Origin: Halisarca cf. caerulea
Taxonomy: Eukaryota; Porifera; Demospongiae; Chondrillida; Halisarcidae
Assembly (NCBI GenBank): GCA_963170055.1
Contig: CAUJGJ010000231.1
Coordinates: forward strand, 215,001 to 230,000
Reading direction: 5' to 3'
DNA: 15,000 bases
The stretch's first letter is position 1, and each line of letters opens with the position of its first letter. The notes below the pieces were generated by a model. It was not told the origin of the DNA and did no database searches. It saw nothing but the letters and a program-made list of their open reading frames with translations. Positions 8,853 to 15,000 of this stretch are shown here, one piece after another. Position numbers and translations under genes: made by a program.

Positions 8853-9003
8853 GCTCAAACATACTTGGTAGCTAAGGTTGAAAGTATTCTACAACCAGAA
8901 GCTTAGTAAACATACAGCACTGGATTTCCTAATGCATCATGGGTTCATTACAGACCAACATGCTGGGTGTGGATACTCTAACCTTGTACCAGACCGTCAA
9001 TTT

Positions 9004-9040
9004 GCAGCCATTTTGTATAGGAAGGACTGAAAATGGCTGC
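9004..9040. repeat. Small perfect hairpin
   Basis: GCAGCCATTTT at 9004-9014 is the exact reverse complement of AAAATGGCTGC at 9030-9040, giving an 11-bp stem with a 15-base loop. It could be the core of a small foldback element or a chance inverted repeat. Confidence 0.6.
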
Positions 9041-9080
9041 ATCATAAAATGGTAGTCGATACACATAAAGTGGTCCCGTG

Positions 9081-9136
9081 TAGCCTGATCCTACTCGTCA
9101 TTACACATGAGTAATGGCGCAAGTAGAGTCTGGCTA
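9081..9136. repeat. Imperfect foldback hairpin
   Basis: The arm TAGCCTGATCCTACTCGTCA (9081-9100, continuing TTAC) pairs with the reverse complement of 9111-9136 (TAGCCAGACTCTACTTGCGC and on), leaving a loop of about six bases. Roughly 20 of 24-26 positions pair. The adjoining AAGCGAGACTAG (9136-9147) suggests the tip of a larger foldback MITE. Confidence 0.55.
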
Positions 9137-9525
9137 AGCGAGACTAGACATACATATAGAGCATCTGGGTACAAGACTATGAATAAGCTTAATTTCAGTG
9201 TACGTATAAGGACATACGCACACAAGTAAATTGCTTACTTACTTAGGTACTGGAATGCATATTAAAAGTCATCACTTTCATTTTGAGATACGTATCTAGC
9301 TACATTGCTTATCGTACTTGTTCCAATTAGCACACCTCTCCAATGATGGTGCCCGTTTGACTCAATGGTAATATTTTTTGTTAAAGAAGACCTCCAGTGC
9401 GGGGAATATATTTCTGAGGGTGCCTAGTAATTAGGAATCCTACCTAGTGGTGAACTGTAGCAACAAGTACAAGTCCTCGGTACTGGTTAACTCTCTCTTA
9501 CACCTGATCACCTCTTCAATTACAG

Positions 9526-9651
9526 GTTCCCAACTGCCATCTGCCATCTGTCATCATCTATCTCCAATGTGTGGGCTTGATGGACCGTCATTTCAAATTG
9601 ATCAAAATGGGTTCCTTTTACTCGTCTTGCTAATGATCGCACACAGTCAAA
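9526..9651 (+). CDS. Candidate internal exon, unknown gene
   Basis: A good acceptor (CACCTCTTCAATTACAG, ending 9525) and donor (CAAA|GTACGT at 9652) bound 126 bases that are open in one phase. The exon starts with two bases and ends with one base of split codons, so it is a symmetric exon. The peptide includes LSPMCGLDGPSFQIDQNGFL and a hydrophobic LLVLLMI. No domain is recognised, and neighbouring exons were not found. It could equally be a chance open frame. Confidence 0.22.
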
Positions 9652-9879
9652 GTACGTATTTGTGTTATACTCCTCTCTAAAAGAAGCACCTTTAGCTCCA
9701 GTATTTTATGTTCTGGGGCACGCTAATTGAAACAAGTATGATAATAGACTCAAACGAATGGACAAATATTAGCAACTTAGGGACGTACCAACATTTGAAC
9801 ACATACATAGTCTTGCAACCAGACCCAACTTATCTGAAGTGATGTGACATTACAGAAGTTGGCTTGGTTCGAGACTAAT

Positions 9880-9949
9880 ACACACCCACACCCACACCCA
9901 CATACGTACATACACGTACACACCCACACCCACACACTCACACACCCAC

Positions 9950-10016
<67 letters not shown>
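9880..10016. repeat. CCCACA repeats grading into (CA)n
   Basis: Plus-strand CACACC/CCCACA hexamers (9881-9953) are broken by ACATACGTACATACACGTAC (about 9900-9919), then comes pure (CA)n to 10016. The hexamer part is a variant of the CA tract. Confidence 0.93.
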
Positions 10017-10017
<1 letters not shown>

Positions 10018-10549
10018 GTATATAACAGAATACAACTGACATAAAAGCAGGTCAATGACCCCATAGATAATACAAATGAAACCGTTTACACTTTCCACGG
10101 CGGCAGATACGGCCAAGGTAGATGAAGTATAGATGCTACAGACTACGTAGTCTTTAATATAATATGTGGATGGATCATAGATACTAGTTGTAGCATCATA
10201 GAGTGTCCACGGTAGCATCTGTGGCCCACAGATGAATCTCACGCTTCTCGTCTTCCAATCGATAACACAAGGGCCATTAATGCTCAGGTAAATAAGGATC
10301 TAAGAAAGCTATCTTCAACACATTTCAGCAAAGTGTTTCTCAGGGTAGAGGACAGCATGAACATGGAACACAGCTGTGCAGATTAGTAGAGGTACTAACG
10401 TTTGCCCATAGATACTAAAACAAAGCGTGTGAGGTATTTTTCCGGGTAAGACGAAATTTAATGGGGCAGTACCAGAAACTATAGGAATGTAAAAGTTTTG
10501 CAGGAAGCACCTATCAAAGTTAAATTAAGTACTTCAAACGAACACTTAC

Positions 10550-10670
10550 AAAGATGCCTTTCAGCTTCTCCTCGATCAGGCCAGCGACTTCCTCTGCGCA
10601 CGAGTGGGTGGGTGTTGCCAGCCGGCCGAGGTCATCCGTTGACGAGGAATTGACGAGGTCGGGTCAATTG
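10550..10670 (-). CDS. Candidate divergent first exon opposite the CX9C gene
   Basis: A GC-rich stretch that reads open on the minus strand up to a consensus donor TTT|GTAAGTG at 10549-10543. The peptide ends CAEEVAGLIEEKLKGIF and has a helix-like pattern. There is no in-frame ATG; a TGA lies just upstream and no clean acceptor is present. Minus-strand ATGs at about 10675 and 10636 are in another frame that stops early. A 40-codon plus-strand frame beginning at 10554 also crosses it. The sequence may be a promoter CpG-type patch or the end of an exon with unusual initiation. Confidence 0.25.
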
Positions 10671-10696
10671 TCATGAGATAATGAATGTCATTTTGT

Positions 10697-10721
10697 TCAC
10701 GTGACTATCATGTGACTCAGC
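10697..10721 (+). promoter_or_regulatory. E-box and ARE/AP-1-type sites before the CX9C gene
   Basis: The palindrome TCACGTGA at 10697-10704 is a strong E-box (USF/MITF/TFE type). GTGACTCAGC at 10712-10721 fits both the AP-1 core TGACTCA and the antioxidant response element RTGACnnnGC. They lie 24-48 bases before the ATG at 10745, between it and the candidate divergent exon. This spacing fits a compact, possibly bidirectional, promoter. Function is inferred from motifs only. Confidence 0.45.
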
Positions 10722-10744
10722 TAATTCCCGTTTCCTATTTCCTC

Positions 10745-11002
10745 ATGGAAGATCGCTTGTTCGGACAATCCGAAGCACAGAAACGGGAGAGAGAACGGAT
10801 AAAATCTGAAGCCCTTTCAGCTTGCGCTGTAGAACACAAAGCCCTGACGAATTGCTTCAAGAAGAGCTGGTTTGGTTGGTGTCGTACGGAACAGTCGCGA
10901 TTCTGGTCTTGTTACCAGAAGCAGAGAGAACTCTTTGCCGCTGAACTGTTGGAGCGGCCCGTACCTGAGGGACACTGGAAAGATTCCAGCGAAAAGTGGT
11001 AA
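10745..11002 (+). CDS. Twin CX9C (CHCH/CMC-type) mitochondrial protein
   Basis: 85 codons from the ATG at 10745 to TAA. Cysteines at residues 27, 37, 46 and 56 form two CX9C motifs separated by eight residues, the signature of small intermembrane-space proteins folded by the Mia40/CHCHD4 disulfide relay. Related families (CMC1, CMC2, COX19) help assemble cytochrome oxidase or handle copper. The exact member is uncertain; the layout is nearest to the Cmc1-type family. The N-terminus is short, charged (QKRERERIK, 12-20) and lacks a cleavable presequence, as expected. An ATG at 10685 would add 20 residues not typical of the family, so the later start is preferred. The stop overlaps a possible donor (AGTG|GTAAGA at 11000), so a spliced longer form cannot be excluded. 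No AATAAA was found close downstream. Confidence 0.82.
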   Translation: MEDRLFGQSEAQKRERERIKSEALSACAVEHKALTNCFKKSWFGWCRTEQSRFWSCYQKQRELFAAELLERPVPEGHWKDSSEKW

Positions 11003-11233
11003 GAATAAGCTGTCCTTATTGTTGTCACGATCGAATGGGGAATAGTATACAAATCCAAGCTAGTTCACAAACACCACATATGAAATGATGGCTGTCAGCG
11101 CACCGGTTTGGCAGTTTATGCCTGAATCACGAATACGTTGTACATGACATAGTCTGTAGTGGAGTGGCACTCATACGTAGGTGTCTTAAGTTGCTAGACT
11201 CTTGCTGGTTTTGTTTTTTCTGTTGTTTTACCC

Positions 11234-11236
<3 letters not shown>

Positions 11237-11322
<86 letters not shown>
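11237..11322. repeat. Pure (CA)n microsatellite
   Basis: An 86-base uninterrupted (CA)n tract (43 units), the purest in the window. It begins right after TTTTACCCCAG, which resembles a splice acceptor. That match is probably incidental. Confidence 0.95.
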
Positions 11323-11324
<2 letters not shown>

Positions 11325-11594
11325 CATGTACAGGTAAGTACATAATATACGGATATTGTGTTTGAATAGTCGAAATACTTTCATGTTTTTTTGTGTGTAT
11401 TGGCAACTTCAGCTTCTTTAGGATTGTCCTCTGAATAACTTCCTACTGCTTTTGGCTGGTATTATGTCACATTTTATGATGTTTATACATGTGTGAACAG
11501 TGGATATACATACATATGTATGTACGTACATGCATACGTATGTGCTCATGTTTGTGTCTTGAGATGTATTTGAAGTACGTACGTCTGTACGTAG

Positions 11595-11613
11595 TTGTGT
11601 GTGTATGTGTGTG

Positions 11614-11659
<46 letters not shown>

Positions 11660-11697
11660 TGCGTGTATGTGTGTGTGTGTGTGTGTTGTGTTTGTGT
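11595..11697. repeat. (TG)n microsatellite
   Basis: About 100 bases of interrupted (TG)n on the plus strand, in opposite orientation to the CA tract at 11237-11322 and 270 bases away. It is preceded by dense palindromic tetranucleotides (TATGTATGTACGTACATGCA at 11516-11535 and ACGTACGT at 11577-11584). Confidence 0.93.
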
Positions 11698-12032
11698 ACC
11701 TTCTGGCAGTACAGTGGTACATTGTACGTAGTTGTGTTCATGTACTCAGTGTGCATCGGTAGATGCTAGCCTTCATTGAAGAATTAGTAGTAATTTGTAG
11801 TTTCACCAAATTCTAGGAAGTACTACGTTTTTTTCACTGCACCATAGTGCTATGTACAGGGTATTGTGTGCGAGAATTCTGAAAGAGGATGTGAAACAAG
11901 CCACAATCTGTGTACACACACAGCTGCTATGTGTGTGGGTACTTGGGTACTTGTGTACATACCGATGTGTTGAGAACTCGCTGTTGTGTATCTGCTACAG
12001 CCCTGTTGTCCTTGGTGTCTTGCGCATGTTGT
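11698..12032. other. Unassigned stretch
   Basis: A plus-strand frame open from 11852 reads through RILKEDVKQATICVHTQ and runs into the CA block at 12033. Possible acceptors (ATGTACAG before 11861; GCTACAG before 12001) exist, but no exon can be supported by phase on both sides. Confidence 0.3.
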
Positions 12033-12353
<321 letters not shown>

Positions 12354-12587
12354 CATGACATTGATCTGCTGATGTGCACATGCATTCGTCTCTCCATATG
12401 CACTTGTTAGCACACCTTTTTGTCTTGTGTGGGTGCTGCCATTAGCCCTATTGTTGGATACACGGTCTTGAACAATGTGTATACATGTATAAGTACATTT
12501 ACACTTACTAATGTCTTTTGTATACTGTCTGGCTGCCTGTGTCACATGTGAGAGTACACACTGATTCAGTTGCCCTTACACTCTTAG

Positions 12588-12768
12588 GGTAGACGTTTCC
12601 ACCTGTACTGTTGTGACAAAGTTACCGTGAACTCTTCGCATGTGGGCCTTCCTGTATGGGTTTGTGTGTACAAGTACGTAGATGTCATCATCTGGGGAAA
12701 ACTATATTTTCAGTGGAAATACGGTCAGCTCTAATGTATGGGCGGCCATTTTCCCCCATCATCCCCAC
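12588..12768 (+). CDS. Candidate exon pair with a 40-nt intron, unknown gene
   Basis: The acceptor at 12587 (TTACACTCTTAG) opens an 86-base exon (12588-12673) ending at GTACGT. A 40-base GT-AG intron (12674-12713, ending ATATTTTCAG) leads to a second exon. The join keeps the frame open to a TGA at about 12766-12768, with NGNTVSSNVWAAIF across and after the junction. A further 40-base GTGAGA-AG intron (12548-12587) directly precedes it. The upstream exon is ambiguous because each of its three frames is open. No family is recognised. It is weak but consistent splice evidence. Confidence 0.25.
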
Positions 12769-12902
12769 ATATGAATCGCTAGTGTGGTTCACGATATGTA
12801 TGATCACTGTATGTATGTGTGTAACTTTATCTACGTATGTATGTCCGTATGTATGTACATATGTACTTGTTATTTACTGTCTATATACGTACGTATATGC
12901 AA

Positions 12903-13053
12903 CAGGAACGTAGGGATGTTTACACAAGTGAGGGGGGCAGTAGATTCTAGATGGAGCATACGTACAACAGTGTACGGACACATGTATGGTATTTGTCACC
13001 TACTCACTAAAAGTGAGGGGCCAGGACCCTCTCCCCCGGTTCCTACACCTAGT
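12903..13053. mobile_element. ~150-bp G-rich MITE, copy 1
   Basis: The left end GAACGTAGGGATG at about 12906-12918, followed by a G run (12931-12936), and the right end CCCCCGGTTCCTACACCTAG at 13033-13052 match the order of the better preserved copy at 14077-14232. The two copies have nearly equal length. The left terminus is diverged and no target duplication is resolved. Confidence 0.55.
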
Positions 13054-13725
13054 GTGAATAACTACTATCTGGACCACTTAGAGAATGTGGCTTTGTGCTC
13101 ATACAGTAAATGGTTGTTGAGTAACTTACATAACTTATCTTCAGATCTTGGGAGTTTTGAGTAATAAGATAGCATTGTTTTTTTCAGAGTACATATAACT
13201 GTATCTAATACAGTGTCTAGTATAGTTTCTCTTTAGCTCGATGAGTCATGTATGATTTATCCATACATACTAACATACATACATATGTGCATATGTACAT
13301 ATGTACGTACGTACATACGTATGTATACTGTTCAAGGCTCACACAATGATGTGGCTCTGTTTGTACTGGTTAAGTGTGTGCTTTTGTAGTGTTTGTGCTA
13401 TTGTTGGGCTGTCTGTGATGGTAAATGGTGAGCAATTCATGCGATTGTGGAGTGCTTAGTGTGGAATGGCGTGTTTGTGGTGTGACTGCAGAGGTGGTAA
13501 AATTGTCTTGAAATGAATATTCTCCGGTACTCGATCAAATCTTATATCTTAAAGGAGTTCAGCTGTGTACTGTGTAGGGTAGTATGTACGTGCGTATGTT
13601 TGTGTGTGCGAGTCCAGCAACGAGTTTTTTTAGTAATATGCTTTATGTACGTATATGCGTATGTGTATGTGAACTTACATACGTATGTACATGTACGTAT
13701 GTGAACTTTTCCGTGTGATTTGGCA
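13054..13725. other. Geneless stretch with palindromic ACGT/CATATG runs
   Basis: From about 13262 to 13326 lies a dense run of ACATAC, CATATG and ACGTAC words (including GTACGTACGTACATACGTAT at 13303-13322), and another lies at 13645-13700. Nothing else could be supported. Confidence 0.45.
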
Positions 13726-13841
13726 GATGAGGAGGTGCTGACTGCACAGTGGGTTGTACTAGGAAGGTACAAGTAGACTCTATTTCCTGGTCTGCTTCCT
13801 TTCCTCCTCAGTGTGCCAGTCTGTTTGGTTACCAATTGATT
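13726..13841 (+). CDS. Candidate 3' exon pair with a 45-nt intron, unknown gene
   Basis: After acceptor GTGATTTGGCAG a short exon (13726-13767) reads EEVLTAQWVVLG in its only open frame and ends AAG|GTACAAG. A 45-base intron ends in the very strong acceptor CTTCCTTTCCTCCTCAG at about 13812. The next exon continues in frame for nine codons (SVPVCLVTN) to TGA. The pyrimidine tract is the best acceptor in this half of the window. The gene is unrecognised, and the link to the exons near 12.6 kb is not shown. Confidence 0.28.
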
Positions 13842-14076
13842 TGGTGTATGCAGCAAAACTTGCTTAGTGCATATGTACACACCTCAAAGGGGACACAAAA
13901 TCAGTACTTATTATCAAAGGTACATGCTTACTTACTATCAGAGTTGGTTTATGTACATGAGGTATAGACAGAGACGGAATGAGGAGTACTTACTATCCAG
14001 GAGTACGTACTAAACCAGGTACTTACTATCAGGGCTGGTTTTTGTACACAAGGTAAACACAGGGACAAAATAAGGG

Positions 14077-14232
14077 CATTGGCGTAGGAATGACTTGTAC
14101 TTTGGGGGGGGGGGGGGGCTCATTCAATATCATGTGCAGTTCATGTGCAGTATAATAGCTTCTTTAATATATGATCAGGCAAACATTGGGGAGGCTATAG
14201 CCCCTCCAGCCCCCATGGTTCCTACACCTATG
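14077..14232. mobile_element. 156-bp G-rich MITE, copy 2, inserted in a tandem repeat
   Basis: The left end CATTGGCGTAGGAA and the reverse complement of the right end CATAGGTGTAGGAA match at 12 of 14 bases. Both subterminal regions are G-rich on the outer reading (15 Gs at 14104-14118; GGGGGCTGGAGGGGCTAT from the right). It interrupts the repeat sequence GGGACAAAATGAGGGGTACT, which is intact at 14351-14370. AGGG on both sides (14073-14076 and 14234-14237) may be the target duplication. An internal 10-base word (TCATGTGCAG) is doubled near 14131-14150. Confidence 0.75.
14104..14118 (+). repeat. Poly-G run
   Basis: Fifteen consecutive Gs inside the MITE. Such a run can form intramolecular or intermolecular G-quadruplexes and is also prone to sequencing length error. 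Confidence 0.9.
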
Positions 14233-14462
14233 GAGGGGTACTTATTATCCAGGAGTATGTACTAAACCAGGTTCTCACCAAGCAAGTTCCAGTACTTATT
14301 ATCAGAGGTACTTACTATCAGGTTCGGTTTATGTACTTGAGGTAAACACAGGGACAAAATGAGGGGTACTTACTATCCAGGAGTATGTACTAAACCAGGT
14401 ACTTACTATCCAGGAGTATGTACTAAACCAGGTGCTCACTTACTAAGCAAGTTTCACTGTAC

Positions 14463-14849
14463 GTGGGTGGGGAGTTCTAAGTGCTGCCCCCAGCATGTGT
14501 GTGTATGATATGTGCAAATGTGTGTTGCTGGCACACACTTTGTCAAAGTACGTATACGTACGTACGTATGTACGCACGTACACATTCGGACTTACTGCAT
14601 TTCCTGTGTAGGAATATCCACAGTAAAAGTGATGTGAATACAAGCCCCGATCTGGAAGCATGCACATGTACGTACATACGTACGTATGTACGTACTTATG
14701 TACTTTTAATGCACATACATATGTTTATGTGTGCGTAATGTATGTATGTCTGTACTTATATATGTACGTATGTACATTTTGTTTGTTCGTACATGTGTAC
14801 ATGCAAATGTGTGCATGTCTATCTGTATGTACATGTATATTTGTACATA
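14463..14849. other. Geneless stretch rich in ACGTAC palindromes
   Basis: Contains TACGTATACGTACGTACGTA at 14549-14568 and ACGTACATACGTACGTATGT at about 14669-14688, with looser TATGTA/GTACAT words throughout. No gene or splice-bounded frame could be supported. Confidence 0.5.
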
Positions 14850-15000
14850 CAGCGAAACCTCCACAATCACACACTCCCTAGGACTTAAAATGGATGTCAG
14901 ATAACAAGGGTTGTTAGGTTATCCAGTGCTTCTTAGTACAGTGAAGCACAGTGATTGTACCTCAGAATATGGTCAGATTAGAGAGGATGTTGGATTGTTG
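14850..15000. mobile_element. Possible left end of a transposon-like repeat
   Basis: ACAGCGAAACCTCCACAATC at 14850-14869, followed by purine-rich GGACTTAAAATGG and GATAACAAGGGTTGTTAGGTTATC, resembles the ACAGTGAAACCTC-type ends seen (diverged) at 2960 and 14462. TAACAAGGGTTGTTA at 14902-14916 is itself a small inverted repeat. The window ends before any right end. Confidence 0.3.

Larger units (their letters stand above)
13875..14462. mobile_element. Composite repeat element containing ~95-bp tandem repeats, locus 2
   Basis: It begins with TACACACCTCAAAGGGGACAC and ends AAGCAAGTTTCACTGTACGT, whose reverse complement begins ACGTACAGTGAAACTTGC; these may be diverged inverted ends. Inside are copy A (about 13929-14019), copy B (14020-14271, split by the MITE at 14077-14232; 96 bases without it), copy C (14309-14399) and a half copy (14400-14432). 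CAGTACTTATTATCA(A/G)AGG occurs before copies A and C. GGT(T/G)CTCAC and GCAAGTT(C/T)CA occur after copies B and the half copy, suggesting that the element itself was partly duplicated. Confidence 0.65.

Noticed and set aside
9860..9880. GGTTCGAGACT as a possible tRNA B box
   Set aside because: No acceptor stem or A box could be paired around it.
9850..10242. 130-codon minus-strand frame with hydrophobic C-terminal half
   Set aside because: Much of it runs through the CA tract; no domain is seen, and the upstream donor-like GTGAGA suggests that the frame is intronic if transcribed at all.
10550..10670. BolA-like protein start suggested by IEEKLKGIF
   Set aside because: The downstream minus strand shows none of the expected BolA motifs (such as ESxxHxVPxGSETHF), and no in-frame ATG exists.
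10685..10744. Upstream ATG adding 20 residues to the CX9C protein
   Set aside because: The added segment overlaps the E-box/ARE promoter motifs and is not expected in the family; the second ATG has the family-like short N-terminus.

Overview
The window looks like a metazoan nuclear genome. It has spliced genes with GT-AG introns, a pleckstrin-homology (PH) gene, a twin-CX9C mitochondrial-type gene, about 2.1 kb of (CA)n/(TG)n microsatellite (roughly 14% of the bases, summed from the tracts listed), and many small inverted-repeat transposons. The small introns, MITE types and abundant ACGTAC palindromes would suit a sponge or other early-branching marine invertebrate, but that placement is inference. 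There are no bacterial operons, CRISPR arrays, rRNAs or recognisable tRNAs, and I see no defence system or novel enzyme cluster.

Layout. 1-1128 is AT-rich and geneless. A possible terminal exon lies at 1129-1241 (-), followed by a (CA)n block. At 2242-2836 (+) are two phase-compatible exons of an unrecognised membrane protein, followed by a TA-flanked inverted-repeat element (2960-3546). At 3661-5087 (-) is the best gene here: a two-exon PH protein of 237 residues whose single intron is filled with a (TG)n block facing a (CA)n block. From 5537 to 6655 come a Harbinger-like MITE with TTA target duplication, a ~95-bp tandem repeat, and a decayed transposon holding a broken Myb/SANT-like (trihelix) gene. 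From 6723 to 9136 there are microsatellites, a mariner-like MITE (7900-8264), an unassigned open frame and a foldback hairpin. At 10745-11002 (+) is a twin-CX9C protein with a promoter carrying E-box and ARE/AP-1-type sites and a possible divergent exon. From 11237 onward are more microsatellites, a cluster of weak exon candidates separated by 40-45-nt introns, two copies of a ~150-bp MITE, and a second locus of the ~95-bp tandem repeat.

The two solid genes are unrelated. One is a cytoplasmic or membrane-binding PH protein; the other is a probable intermembrane-space protein. The most informative part of the window is its nested transposons: two MITEs are inserted in copies of the same tandem repeat, so filled and empty target sites can be compared inside the window.
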